From positions 477,811 to 541,810 of the forward strand of contig NZ_LN909064.1 in NCBI RefSeq assembly GCF_001486505.1: a DNA stretch of 64,000 bases. The letters run 5' to 3'. A model generated the notes under the pieces. It was given only the letters and a program-made list of their open reading frames with translations. It was not told the DNA's origin and ran no database searches. Source of the stretch: Paenibacillus rubinfantis. Its GTDB lineage: Bacteria > Bacillota > Bacilli > Paenibacillales > Paenibacillaceae. Both the position numbers and the translations under genes were made by a program. Each line of letters starts with the position of its first letter. Within the stretch, counting starts at the first letter, position 1. Positions 7,067 through 15,626 of the stretch are shown piece by piece.

Positions 7067-8131
7067 TTATTCGTTTGGCAAAAATTCATTCGTAAAGGCG
7101 GCATCCACATCAAGCGGCTTCTCCAACAGGCCGCGCTCATGCATCCAATCGGAGTAGTTCTGCCACACTTCCCGTTTTTGCTCGCCCCAACGCGGAGCAT
7201 CGTCCTGGTATTTCGAGCTGAGCCATTTTTGGCTGGCGACCACCAGGTCCTGATCGAGTTCCGGCACGGCTTTCAGCAGGATTTGCGCCGATTCGTCCGG
7301 ATGATCCATCGCGTATTTATAACCTTTGGAGACGGCGCGCATAAATGCCTTCACCAGTTCCGGGTTGTCCTTGATCGTCTTCTCGTTGGTCACAAGCACC
7401 GGCGTATAGTAATCAAGCTGCTCGGAGAAATCTTTGACATAGAGCATATCGATCGGCTCGCCCCGCAGCTCGGCCTCAATGCCGGTCCAAGCATAGAAGA
7501 TCCAGGCGAAGTCGATATCCCGCTTCACGGCCGTAAAATAATCGGCGTCCCCGATGTTGAGGAACTTCACCTTGCCGACATCGGCGCCTTGCAGGTCCAT
7601 GATGGATTTGATCACCGCTTCTTCAACTGGGGCACCCCAACCGCCGTAGGCTTTTCCTTCGAAATCCTTCGGCGACTTAATGTTCTTGGCTACAGGTGCA
7701 GCGAAGCCGGACGTATTATGCTGAATGATGGCCGCGATGGATACAAGCGGTACGCCTTGCATGCGGCTTTGCGTAACGTTCTCCTGCACGCTGACGCCAA
7801 ACGGCACTTCTCCGGAGGCAACCATCGCCTCAGCGCCGCCGGAACCGGGGAGGAGGATTTCCACGTCCAGCCCTTCCTCGGCAAAATATCCTTGGTCTTT
7901 GGCGACGTAAAGCCCCGTGTGGTTCGTGTTAGGGCTCCAGTCGAGCACGACCTTCACAGGACGAAGCTCCTGGTCGGAAGCTTGGTTTGGCGCAGCGGCT
8001 TCGCTGTTTGACCCGCCTTCGTTTCCGGCTGCTTTCCCGGCGCTGTTCCCGCCAGCTCCTCCGCAAGCGGACAAGATCAGCAGCAGGCAGCCGAGGAAGA
8101 TCGCCAGCGCGGTACGTAGTTGAACTTTCAC
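7067..8131 (-). CDS. thiY: Thiamine-precursor ABC importer substrate-binding lipoprotein
   Basis: A 354-residue lipoprotein with a lipobox (LILSACGG, Cys about 23) followed by a Gly/Asn/Ala-rich linker. The NMT1/THI5-like domain follows, with VVLDWSPNTNHTGLYVAKDQGYFAEEGLDVE near residue 60, the hallmark of HMP-type binding proteins. It captures a formylaminopyrimidine/HMP-like compound outside the membrane and delivers it to ThiX. It is the first gene after the TPP riboswitch and terminator, so transcription should fall when TPP is plentiful. The lipoprotein prediction is strong; the exact ligand is inferred. Confidence 0.9.
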   Translation of the reverse strand: MKVQLRTALAIFLGCLLLILSACGGAGGNSAGKAAGNEGGSNSEAAAPNQASDQELRPVKVVLDWSPNTNHTGLYVAKDQGYFAEEGLDVEILLPGSGGAEAMVASGEVPFGVSVQENVTQSRMQGVPLVSIAAIIQHNTSGFAAPVAKNIKSPKDFEGKAYGGWGAPVEEAVIKSIMDLQGADVGKVKFLNIGDADYFTAVKRDIDFAWIFYAWTGIEAELRGEPIDMLYVKDFSEQLDYYTPVLVTNEKTIKDNPELVKAFMRAVSKGYKYAMDHPDESAQILLKAVPELDQDLVVASQKWLSSKYQDDAPRWGEQKREVWQNYSDWMHERGLLEKPLDVDAAFTNEFLPNE

Positions 8132-8226
8132 GACACATTCTCTCCTTCGTGGGTTTATTTTTCCGCAGTTTGTTCTAGATATAACCCGGGATTTGCGTCC
8201 TTAAGCGCAATCCAACGTCCGGATAC

Positions 8227-8251
8227 AAAAAAACGTCCCGGATCCGGGACG
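8227..8251 (-). terminator. Riboswitch-controlled terminator of the thi operon
   Basis: On the minus strand CGTCCCGGATCCGGGACG folds into a perfect hairpin followed by T7. It lies between the TPP aptamer and thiY, the expected expression platform. Confidence 0.85.
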
Positions 8252-8298
8252 CGATAGGCGATGGAGATGAAATTAAGAATAAGTTCATAACCATAGTA

Positions 8299-8394
8299 TG
8301 ACTTCCTACGCTGGCATTACCCAGATCAGGTTAAAGGGTCAGTATCTTGGAGGGATACACTCTCAGCCGGCCAATTCCAGCACCCCTGAACGTA
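8299..8394 (-). promoter_or_regulatory. TPP riboswitch (THI element)
   Basis: Minus strand. The conserved TPP-aptamer strings are present in order: AGGGGTGC, GGCTGAGAG, GACCC, AACCTGATCTGGGTAATG and CCAGCGTAGGAAG. The variable P3 arm is TATCCCTCCAAGATA. TPP binding should favour the downstream terminator at 8227-8251 and switch off the thiY-DUF77-thiX-thiZ operon. Confidence 0.96.
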
Positions 8395-8415
8395 TGACTG
8401 CAGATTACATCTGTC

Positions 8416-8445
8416 ATTATAGTTTTCGTCTGCCGCTTTTGTCCA
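8416..8445 (-). promoter_or_regulatory. Promoter of the thi operon
   Basis: On the minus strand, TGGACA (8445-8440) and TATAAT (8421-8416) are separated by 18 bases. Transcription would begin near 8409, just ahead of the TPP aptamer. Confidence 0.7.
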
Positions 8446-8482
8446 GCCCTGCCGGCACTTCGGTCTTGAAAATACAGGGCAT

Positions 8483-8511
8483 TTGCTTTTTATCTGGCAA
8501 AAGGCTATAAT
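8483..8511 (+). promoter_or_regulatory. Promoter of the cold-shock gene
   Basis: TTGCTT and TATAAT separated by exactly 17 bases. The start near 8518 would give an AT-rich leader of about 190 bases before the csp ATG, as is usual for cold-shock mRNAs. It lies back-to-back with the thi promoter. Confidence 0.7.
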
Positions 8512-8709
8512 GAGTTCATCTCGTGTTTTTAGGAAGAAGATATTCATTCACGTATTGAAAAGAGTGTCACTTTTTAAAACTGGAACTTTTTTCAATGTGT
8601 GAATTTTTTTTATACAAGTGGTGCATGTTCAATAAAGGTCAGCCTTTTTGAGCGACTTCTGTTAAAAAAATGTAAACATGTTAATCTTAAAAACAGGAGG
8701 TAATCCCAA

Positions 8710-8910
8710 ATGGAAACCGGAACAGTAAAATGGTTTAACGCCGAGAAGGGTTTTGGCTTCATCGAAGTGGAAGGCGGAAATGACGTATTCGTACATTTCA
8801 GCGCGATCACAGGTGAAGGCTTCAAAACGCTTGACGAAGGCCAACGCGTACAATTCAACGTGGTTCAAGGCAACCGCGGCCCACAAGCCGAGAACGTTGT
8901 AAAACTGTAA
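8710..8910 (+). CDS. CspA/CspB-family cold-shock protein
   Basis: A 66-residue single OB-fold domain with both RNA-binding motifs: RNP1 KGFGFI and RNP2 VFVHF, after the family opening [14 protein letters not shown]. It binds single-stranded RNA/DNA and melts mRNA structure in the cold. An excellent AGGAGG lies eight bases before the ATG. The long leader ahead of it and the ydjO-like gene behind it fit a cold-shock unit. Length and composition are standard. Confidence 0.97.
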   Translation: METGTVKWFNAEKGFGFIEVEGGNDVFVHFSAITGEGFKTLDEGQRVQFNVVQGNRGPQAENVVKL

Positions 8911-8921
8911 GCCAAGCCAGG

Positions 8922-8960
8922 AACTGCTCTTAATGCGTTCTCGCATTAAGGGCAGTTTTT
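8922..8960 (+). terminator. Terminator after csp
   Basis: AACTGCTCTTAATGCG pairs with CGCATTAAGGGCAGTT across a 4-base loop and runs into T5. Confidence 0.9.
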
Positions 8961-9083
8961 ATTCGCTAAGATCATTCATGAGGTTAAATTTTCAGAAGTC
9001 CGCTTCTGATCGTACATATACGCTACAAGAAATGACATCTATGCATCCGGTTCGAACGATCACCTTGAATAGGAGGGGAATTT

Positions 9084-9305
9084 ATGAACTACCGTAAAAA
9101 AACGTTAGAGGAAATTCCTGAGGAAAATACGCCGGTATGGACCTGCACAAGTGATGACTGCAACGGGTGGATGCGGGACAATTTCACATTTGAATATAGT
9201 CCCGTATGTCCGCTTTGCTCGTCCGAAATGGTCATGGGAACGCGTATGCTGCCCCAACTGAGCAATCCGAGCTCCGATCAAAGATCCTCGGCCAAGAAGG
9301 CATAA
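9084..9305 (+). CDS. YdjO-like cold-inducible zinc-ribbon protein
   Basis: A 73-residue protein resembling Bacillus YdjO, which is cold-inducible. Two cysteine pairs, WTCTSDDCNGWMR and CPLCSSEM, would bind zinc as a small ribbon. The ATG follows AGGAGGGG. It lies 170 bases after csp with its own terminator. The molecular role is unknown. Small zinc-ribbon proteins of this type often bind nucleic acid, but that is inference. Confidence 0.8.
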   Translation: MNYRKKTLEEIPEENTPVWTCTSDDCNGWMRDNFTFEYSPVCPLCSSEMVMGTRMLPQLSNPSSDQRSSAKKA

Positions 9306-9345
9306 GTGAAGCCGCCTCGGGAATCACCAGGCGCAACCTGCAACG

Positions 9346-9383
9346 ACAGCCGTATTCGCATCAAGCGAATACGGCTGTTTTTG
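9346..9383 (+). terminator. Terminator after the ydjO-like gene
   Basis: ACAGCCGTATTCGC pairs perfectly with GCGAATACGGCTGT around a 5-base loop and is followed by T5. Confidence 0.92.
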
Positions 9384-9516
9384 TTTTTTGAGGGAGTGGA
9401 TCTGGAAGATGATGCAAAAATGAAATATCCACAAAAGGATTGCATCTATATTAAAAATTTAATATGTTTGAGTTACTACGATGATGTGACACCCAGAAGG
9501 GAGAATCCCCGCGCCG

Positions 9517-10950
9517 ATGCACGGAAATTATAAAGTTGCTTCTCAAGTCCTTGATATTCCTTCCAGCAGCAAACAAAGGAAGCTGGCCTTTCTCCTAGGG
9601 AGTGTAATCACCGCGGCTTCTCTTTCGGCTTTACCGTTTGGGATGACAGCGCTTCCTGCAATGGAGCCTTTTTTGTCGGCCGCCATCGGTTGGCTGATTT
9701 TTGGGGATATGCTAACGGCCTTTATTATATACAGCCAATATCGGGCTTCCGGTCTTCCGGGGTTAATGGTCTTATCCTGCACTTATTTGTTTAGCGGATT
9801 AATGAAATTTCTTCACGTTCTAACTTTCCCGGATCTCTTTGGTGAGTTTGGTGTCTTCATTGGTGCTGGAGGGCAAACCGCAGGATGGCTGTGGGTGTTC
9901 TGGCACGGTGGTTTTTCGCTGGGCATCTTGGTATACGCCGGGGTAAGCCGGAAGTGGTCCAAGCCGTTTAGCTCGAAGGAGCAAATCTTCAATTTCGGGA
10001 CGGCAGGCATTACGCTAACGTTGTTGACGGTGCTGGGCGTATTTGAGATCGCGGCGTTAGGGGAACGCTGGCTGCCCAATATCATTGAACAGTACGATTA
10101 CCGGGAAGTGAATACTTCAGGAATTGGTCCGTTCTTATGGGTTCTGAATTTCTTTGCCTTGCTGGCTCTATGGGGAAGGGTAAGGGGATGGTCGATGATG
10201 CATTTGTGGCTGGCAGTCGCTTTGCTGGCCCTGTTGATGGACGTGACGCTAACCCTGTTTGCCGGCATGCGTTTTACCTTGGGGTGGTATGTAGCGAAGT
10301 TAAATTCGGTGATTGCTTCAACCGTCGTGATTTGCGCGGTGGTTAATGAGGTGAATCGCTTATTTATCCGGTTATCGGAGCAGCACCGTCAGCTCGTGGA
10401 GTCAGGCCAGCAGCTCGAGCACGCGAACGAACAGCTGATTCGACTGACCAATCTCGACGGGTTGACGGAAATTCCCAACCGCCGGCGATTCGATGAGATT
10501 TTGGCCTGGGAACTGGAATCCCCGGAGGAGCGGAACACAGCGCTGTCGCTGCTTATCATAGATATCGATTGCTTTAAAGCCTATAATGATTACTATGGAC
10601 ATCAAGGCGGGGATCACGTCTTGAAAGAGATCGCATGGACGATCTATGCGGAGGCGAAGAAAGAGCAGGGCTTTGCCGCCAGATACGGCGGGGAGGAATT
10701 TGTCGTCGTCCTGTCCGGGCTGGGAACGCAGCAAACCCTAGCGTTTTCCGAGCGATTGCGTCAAGCGGTCGCTGCTCTGTCCATTGAGCATCTGCGCTCC
10801 AAGGCGGAGCCACACGTCACGATCAGCGTCGGAGGGTATCGCCTCGCTCCGTTTGATCCGATGTCGGGGGAGGAGTTGATCCTCCGGGCGGATCGCTGCC
10901 TCTATCGTGCCAAGGAAGAGGGGCGCAACCGTTCGGTTGTCGAGGGCTGA
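9517..10950 (+). CDS. Membrane-anchored GGDEF diguanylate cyclase
   Basis: A 477-residue protein. Residues about 25-290 contain seven or eight hydrophobic helices resembling a MASE-type membrane sensor, then a short coiled segment (QQLEHANEQLIRL) leads into a GGDEF domain. The active-site loop is ARYGGEEF (about 388-395) and the domain opens with NLDGLTEIPNRRRFDE. It should make cyclic di-GMP from GTP. There is no RxxD inhibitory site five residues before GGEEF (the sequence there is KEQG), so product inhibition is probably absent. The start is less sure: GAAGGGAG lies 13 bases upstream, a long spacing. The HD-GYP protein at 4.1 kb could degrade its product. Confidence 0.88.
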   Translation: MHGNYKVASQVLDIPSSSKQRKLAFLLGSVITAASLSALPFGMTALPAMEPFLSAAIGWLIFGDMLTAFIIYSQYRASGLPGLMVLSCTYLFSGLMKFLHVLTFPDLFGEFGVFIGAGGQTAGWLWVFWHGGFSLGILVYAGVSRKWSKPFSSKEQIFNFGTAGITLTLLTVLGVFEIAALGERWLPNIIEQYDYREVNTSGIGPFLWVLNFFALLALWGRVRGWSMMHLWLAVALLALLMDVTLTLFAGMRFTLGWYVAKLNSVIASTVVICAVVNEVNRLFIRLSEQHRQLVESGQQLEHANEQLIRLTNLDGLTEIPNRRRFDEILAWELESPEERNTALSLLIIDIDCFKAYNDYYGHQGGDHVLKEIAWTIYAEAKKEQGFAARYGGEEFVVVLSGLGTQQTLAFSERLRQAVAALSIEHLRSKAEPHVTISVGGYRLAPFDPMSGEELILRADRCLYRAKEEGRNRSVVEG

Positions 10951-10977
10951 TCTGCTCGCCCCGGACCTTCCTGGGTT

Positions 10978-11466
10978 TTAGGAGGTTGCGTTTTCGGTCA
11001 TGGCCCGGTACTGCTTGAACATAAACAGGCGCCAGCGAATAATCATGCCGTAGGCGAGCAGGAAGAACAACGCCGCCGTTTGCATTACGGAGACATATTG
11101 TTCCACGGCTTCATGCAGCAGCAGGCGAACGACGAGCAGTCCGATCAGGATAAAGATAAAGCTGCGGGAACGTTCCGCATAAATCTCGCCGTCGATTTTC
11201 TCAAACTTGGTTGTCCGGATCAGCGGATAGGAGAACAGGATCCAGCCGAAAGCGAAGGCGATCACGCCCCACAAGATGGGAATATGGGTTTCCGGGACGA
11301 TAAACATCATGAGTCCCGTGGTCATCCCCAGCGGGGGAATGATGATTTTCTTCACGGTGACGGGTCGACGACTGGCCTTCAGACGGATAAACAAAACGGC
11401 GACGGCCATAGCCATTGCGCCGAAGGTAAAGGCGATTTGCATATAAGAGGGATTCAACAGTTTCAT
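10978..11466 (-). CDS. CcdC-family membrane protein (DUF1453)
   Basis: A 162-residue membrane protein with four or five hydrophobic segments. The GMTTGLMMFIVPETHIP and AFGWILFSYPLIRTTKFE strings are typical of the CcdC family, named for a cytochrome c maturation gene region in Bacillus. The function of most members is unclear. The start at 11466 follows AAAGGGAACCTCC. It is transcribed towards the GGDEF gene and away from the Rrf2-lactonase gene. Confidence 0.75.
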   Translation of the reverse strand: MKLLNPSYMQIAFTFGAMAMAVAVLFIRLKASRRPVTVKKIIIPPLGMTTGLMMFIVPETHIPILWGVIAFAFGWILFSYPLIRTTKFEKIDGEIYAERSRSFIFILIGLLVVRLLLHEAVEQYVSVMQTAALFFLLAYGMIIRWRLFMFKQYRAMTENATS

Positions 11467-11601
11467 GGAGGTTCCCTTTCTGTAGGTAGTTGCGAGCAGC
11501 AATTCAACAATAATAGCTACTAGTTAATAGCGATTCGCGAGAACATTATATCATACTCGCCTGCACTTGTTTCAAACTCGGTAAGGGAAAGGGGAACGAA
11601 G

Positions 11602-13125
11602 ATGAACAGCGAATTGACGGTCGCCGTCCATTGCTTGTTGTATTTGGATTCCAGGGAGGAGCGCATGGCCAACAGCGAACAAATCGCCTGCAGCGTGGCG
11701 ACACATCCGGCCCGCGTGCGTAAGGTGTTGAGCCTGCTTCGCCGTCACGACCTCGTGACGACGAAGGAGGGGGCCCATGGCGGATATCAGCTGAAGGCCG
11801 AGCTTTCGCAGGTATCCCTCGGCGACTTGTACCGCATCTTCGCCCAAGGTTCGCTGCGTCCAAGCTGGTGTTCCGGCAGCGAACACTCCTCCTGTAACAT
11901 TTCCTCGAACATACCCGCTGTCATGAACCAAATCTACGGCGGAGCAGAGCAGCAGGTGGAGCTGTATTTTAACCGGCTTTCTTTGTCCGAGGTGAAGCGG
12001 TTGCTGCGGGAATCCGAGCAAGGGAAGGGAGAGGATTCGATGAGTCTGGAAAACCAAGAGGTGTGGTTATTTTATACGGGTTCTTATGCTGAAAGCGGGG
12101 AACCGGGCATTCATCTATGCGAGCTGCGGCGCAGTACCGGGGAAATGCGGGTCCTTCACGGCTTCTCAGGTCTCACGAACCCGTCCTTCGTAGCTCTGGA
12201 TGCCATGGGGCTGCGGTTGTATGCGGTAAGCGAACAAAGCGAGGGGCGGGTTGCCGGTTTCGCGGTAGATCCGGGGGATGGGAAGTTGACGCTGCTAAGC
12301 GGAGATAAGGCTACGCTTGGCGCGGATCCTTGCCACCTGGCCTTGCAGCCAGGTCCGGAGCGGCACTTGCTGGTCGCCAACTATTCCAGCGGCCATGTTA
12401 ATGCTTATGCCCTCGAATCGGACGGAGCGCCGGGGGACATGACTTCCCTCATTCGCCATGAAGGAAGCAGTGTAAACAAGGAGCGCCAGGAATCAGCCCA
12501 TGCGCATAGCGCCGTGCCAAGTCTGGACGGCCGGTTCGCGTTTGTCTCCGATTTGGGAACCGACCAAATCGTGATCTATCGGCTGGAGTGCGGGCAATTC
12601 GTAAAGCACGGAACGACGAATCTGCCGCCGGGGGCCGGTCCGCGGCATTTCGTGATCCATCCGTCCGAACGGTTCGCATATGGCATGAACGAGTTGAACA
12701 ACACGATGACGGCGTATGCGTTGGATCCGGAGGAGGGGAGGCTTGAGGTGATCCAGCACGCCAGCTCGCTGCCGGACGACTTCCAAGGGGAGAACTACCC
12801 GGCCGATATTCATTTCTCGCCGGACGGTCGTTTCGTCTATGGCTCCAACCGCGGGCATGACAGCATTGTTCGCTTTCACATCGATCCCGCAACCGGGCGT
12901 CTTGAGGACCCGGCATGGGCGAGTGCGGGAGGGAGTTGGCCGCGGAATTTTGCCGTACTGGACGACTACGTGCTGGTGGCGAATCAGTACAGCGGCAATG
13001 TCGCCGCCTTGCGCCGCGACCCCGAGAACGGCCGCTTGACGCCAACGGAGCAAAGCTTAAAGCTCGCCAAGCCATCTTGCATCGAGCCACTTTCGGCGAG
13101 CCTCGCGGCGGGGATGCTGAAGTAG
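11602..13125 (+). CDS. Rrf2-family regulator fused in frame to a lactonase
   Basis: One uninterrupted 507-residue frame joins two proteins. Residues 1-140 are an Rrf2 winged-helix regulator (HTH about 20-65; two cysteines, C90 and C98, not the three of Fe-S Rrf2 proteins). Residues 147-507 form a seven-bladed propeller of the 6-phosphogluconolactonase (YkgB/Pgl) family, with repeats such as LVANYSSGHVNAYAL and FSPDGRFVYGSNRGHDSI. The join is marked by an internal ATG at 12040 preceded by GGGAGAGG. So the lactonase may also be made separately, with the regulator reading through it for lack of a stop codon. A sequencing-erased stop is possible. The lactonase would open a sugar lactone in the cytoplasm. 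Confidence 0.8.
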   Translation: MNSELTVAVHCLLYLDSREERMANSEQIACSVATHPARVRKVLSLLRRHDLVTTKEGAHGGYQLKAELSQVSLGDLYRIFAQGSLRPSWCSGSEHSSCNISSNIPAVMNQIYGGAEQQVELYFNRLSLSEVKRLLRESEQGKGEDSMSLENQEVWLFYTGSYAESGEPGIHLCELRRSTGEMRVLHGFSGLTNPSFVALDAMGLRLYAVSEQSEGRVAGFAVDPGDGKLTLLSGDKATLGADPCHLALQPGPERHLLVANYSSGHVNAYALESDGAPGDMTSLIRHEGSSVNKERQESAHAHSAVPSLDGRFAFVSDLGTDQIVIYRLECGQFVKHGTTNLPPGAGPRHFVIHPSERFAYGMNELNNTMTAYALDPEEGRLEVIQHASSLPDDFQGENYPADIHFSPDGRFVYGSNRGHDSIVRFHIDPATGRLEDPAWASAGGSWPRNFAVLDDYVLVANQYSGNVAALRRDPENGRLTPTEQSLKLAKPSCIEPLSASLAAGMLK

Positions 13126-13271
13126 CTGCGGGGGATTTTTCGTAAAAGCAAGGAACCTCGCAACCGGGAACGGCATATCTCTACAAGTAGGGAAAACGCC
13201 CATCGGCCGGCAGGTACCAAGTGAGACAGAAGCTTCATCATCAATCGAAGACGAAATGTTCTAACCCTAAC

Positions 13272-13309
13272 ACCCGAAGGCCCGCAATTTGCCGGCTTTC
13301 GGGTTTTTT
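13272..13309 (+). terminator. Terminator downstream of the Rrf2-lactonase gene
   Basis: ACCCGAAaGGCC pairs with GCCGGCTTTCGGGT and continues into T6. The 140 bases between the lactonase stop and this hairpin show no gene. Confidence 0.8.
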
Positions 13310-13404
13310 CATGGACGGAAGGGGGCATTCAACGCTCCGTGCCGGGGCCTGTACCGGCTATAAGGGGAGCTTATAAATAATTTGATTTTTTTGCATAAAA
13401 AGGT

Positions 13405-13432
13405 TTGACATTTTTAGGCTACCGCATATAAA
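13405..13432 (+). promoter_or_regulatory. Promoter of the sulfate importer operon
   Basis: TTGACA and TATAAA separated by 16 bases. Transcription from about 13440 would give a leader of roughly 210 bases containing the structured element at 13490-13578. Confidence 0.7.
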
Positions 13433-13489
13433 ATAACACCATAGCATACTAAACAGGTAGGAATAATTAAAAATGTTCTCACCGTACGG

Positions 13490-13578
13490 ACGGAGGAACG
13501 CTCTACTTGCCTTGGCAGACACGGGTAGTGGCTCGGTTTGACCGTTGGGGGGTGGGGCGTTTCTCCGTTTTCCTTTTT
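13490..13578 (+). promoter_or_regulatory. Structured leader / attenuator upstream of the sulfate-binding protein gene
   Basis: A 12-bp outer stem (ACGGAGGAACGC at 13490-13501 with GCGTTTCTCCGT at 13557-13568, one G-U pair) encloses two inner hairpins: CTACTTG/CGGGTAG (13503-13528) and CGGT/ACCG (13534-13544). A G-rich strand, GGGGGGTGGGG, lies before the closing arm. The outer stem runs into TTTTCCTTTTT, like an intrinsic terminator. It resembles a three-way-junction attenuator or riboswitch but matches no class I recognise; SAM-I consensus strings are absent. Confidence 0.5.
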
Positions 13579-13653
13579 CAGAATGGAATCTGATGCGGTA
13601 GATGCCTGCTCTGCCCTAGTAAAGCGAGAAATGTGAGTATGGGGAGTGATACG

Positions 13654-14730
13654 ATGAACAGAAAGTTGAAGCAAGGGGTTCTAGTGAGTTTGGCGTTAGT
13701 ATTGGTTGGGGTTCTGGCGGCTTGCTCGGCGAACAAGAGCGGCAGCAACGATGCCGCCAGTGCGGCAGCCGGCAATGCCGGCGGCGGGGAGAAGCCTAAA
13801 GCGGTGGAGCTGCTGAACGTATCCTACGACCCAACCCGAGAATTATACGAGAAATATAACGAAGCTTTCGCGGCCTATTGGGAGAAGGAAAAAGGACAAA
13901 AAGTCACGATCAAGCAGTCACACGGCGGCTCGGGGAAACAAAGCCGTGCGGTCATTGACGGATTGAAGGCCGATGTGGTCACGCTGGCTCTCGGCTACGA
14001 TATTGACGCTATTGCGGAGAACGGTTTGATTGATAAGGGCTGGCAGCAAAAATATGAGCTGAACAGCTCGCCTTACACCTCAACGATCGTCTTCTTGGTT
14101 CGCAAAGGCAACCCCAAGGAGATCAAGGATTGGAATGATTTGATCAAGGAAGGCGTCGAAGTCATTACGCCGAACCCGCAAACTTCCGGCGGGGCGCGGT
14201 GGAACTACCTGGCGGCATGGGGATACGCCCTGCATCATAACAATAACGATGAAGCGAAAGCACGGGAGTTCGTACAGGAGCTGTTCAAACATGTTCCCGT
14301 TCTCGACAGCGGGGCACGCGGTGCAACAACGACGTTCGTAGAACGCGGACTCGGCGACGTGCTGTTGGCTTGGGAGAATGAGGCGTGGTTGTCCGTGCAG
14401 GAGCTGGGGCCGGACAAATTTGATATCGTCTATCCGTCGGAGAGTATCCTGGCGGAACCGCCGGTTGCCGTGGTAGACAAAAACGTGGATTCCAAAGGTA
14501 CCCGTGAAGTGGCCGAAGCCTATCTGAAATACTTGTATTCGGAAGAGGGGCAAAAAATCGCCGCGGAAAATTACTATCGCCCGACGCTGGACAGCGTCAA
14601 GACGGAGTTTGCCGATAAGTTCCCGGAAATCCAGTTGTTTACGATTGAGGAATTCGGCGGCTGGGCGGAAGCCCAAGCGAAGCATTTTAATGACGGTGGC
14701 ATTTTCAGCCAAATTTATGTACCGCAATAA
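13654..14730 (+). CDS. Sulfate/thiosulfate-binding lipoprotein
   Basis: A 358-residue lipoprotein with lipobox VLAACS and a low-complexity Ser/Asn/Ala/Gly linker. The sulfate-binding family motifs are clear: [15 protein letters not shown] and [20 protein letters not shown], the anion-binding loops, and [10 protein letters not shown]. It captures sulfate or thiosulfate for the CysT/CysW permease. The start at 13654 has GGGGAG eight bases upstream. It follows a promoter and a structured leader, so it is likely regulated by sulfur supply. Two permease genes follow but no ATPase. Confidence 0.9.
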   Translation: MNRKLKQGVLVSLALVLVGVLAACSANKSGSNDAASAAAGNAGGGEKPKAVELLNVSYDPTRELYEKYNEAFAAYWEKEKGQKVTIKQSHGGSGKQSRAVIDGLKADVVTLALGYDIDAIAENGLIDKGWQQKYELNSSPYTSTIVFLVRKGNPKEIKDWNDLIKEGVEVITPNPQTSGGARWNYLAAWGYALHHNNNDEAKAREFVQELFKHVPVLDSGARGATTTFVERGLGDVLLAWENEAWLSVQELGPDKFDIVYPSESILAEPPVAVVDKNVDSKGTREVAEAYLKYLYSEEGQKIAAENYYRPTLDSVKTEFADKFPEIQLFTIEEFGGWAEAQAKHFNDGGIFSQIYVPQ

Positions 14731-14766
14731 TCCAAACCGACCGTAACGAATCGGAGGCGAAAAATT

Positions 14767-15597
14767 ATGCACAGTGGCACCACAAAGCGCGGCGTTCTTC
14801 CCGGCTTCGGGATGACGATGGGATTTAGCGTGCTATATCTCAGCTTGATCGTGCTGATCCCGCTTTCCGCTTTGCTGCTGAATTCTACGGGACTAACCTG
14901 GGAGAAATTTTGGGATATCGCGACCGACCCGCGCGTACTCGCTTCCTATAAGGTCAGCTTTCTGACCGCGGCGGCAGCTGGACTGATCGATGCGGTGCTG
15001 GGGCTGCTGCTGGCCTGGGTGTTGGTCCGGTACGATTTTCCCGGCAAAAACGTGTTTGATGCCATGATCGACCTTCCCTTTGCCCTGCCTACGGCCGTGG
15101 CCGGGGTTTCCCTTACCGCGATCTATTCGGCTAACGGCTGGATCGGCTCCTTGTTTGAGCCGTTGGGGATTCGCATCGCGTTTACGCCGATGGGCATTAC
15201 GCTTGCGTTGATGTTTATCGGCATCCCTTTTGTCGTGCGTACCGTACAGCCGGTGCTGCAGGATCTGGATGCCGAGGTGGAGGAGGCGGCGGCAACACTC
15301 GGCGCAAGCCGCTTTCGCACCTTCCGCCAGGTGGTGTTGCCGGAGCTGCTGCCCCCGCTGCTAACGGGGTTTGCACTCGCGTTTGCCCGCGGTATCGGCG
15401 AATACGGCTCTGTCGTCTTTATCTCCGGCAACATGCCGATGAAGACGGAGATCGCTCCGCTGCTCATCATGTCGAAGCTGGAGCAGTTCGACTATGCCGG
15501 CGCGACGGCGGTAGCGCTGATGCTACTGTTGATCTCGTTCGTGCTGCTGCTGCTCATCAACACGCTGCAGCGCCGGATCCGCAAGACCGCGCGGTAA
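14767..15597 (+). CDS. cysT: Sulfate ABC transporter permease CysT
   Basis: A 276-residue permease with about six helices. The EAA loop is [25 protein letters not shown], and the family strings [18 protein letters not shown] and [17 protein letters not shown] are diagnostic for CysT/CysU. It pairs with CysW to form the sulfate channel. It lies 36 bases after the binding-protein gene and 29 before cysW, so the three form an operon. Confidence 0.92.
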   Translation: MHSGTTKRGVLPGFGMTMGFSVLYLSLIVLIPLSALLLNSTGLTWEKFWDIATDPRVLASYKVSFLTAAAAGLIDAVLGLLLAWVLVRYDFPGKNVFDAMIDLPFALPTAVAGVSLTAIYSANGWIGSLFEPLGIRIAFTPMGITLALMFIGIPFVVRTVQPVLQDLDAEVEEAAATLGASRFRTFRQVVLPELLPPLLTGFALAFARGIGEYGSVVFISGNMPMKTEIAPLLIMSKLEQFDYAGATAVALMLLLISFVLLLLINTLQRRIRKTAR

Positions 15598-15626
15598 GAC
15601 AACGCTATCGATAGGGAGGGAAGAGT

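Noticed and set aside
13135..13270. Checked the gap after the lactonase gene for a T-box, SAM or other riboswitch because of a GGCAGGTACC string.
   Set aside because: No T-box GGGTGGNACCGCG or SAM-I consensus is present; only the terminator at 13272 is supported.
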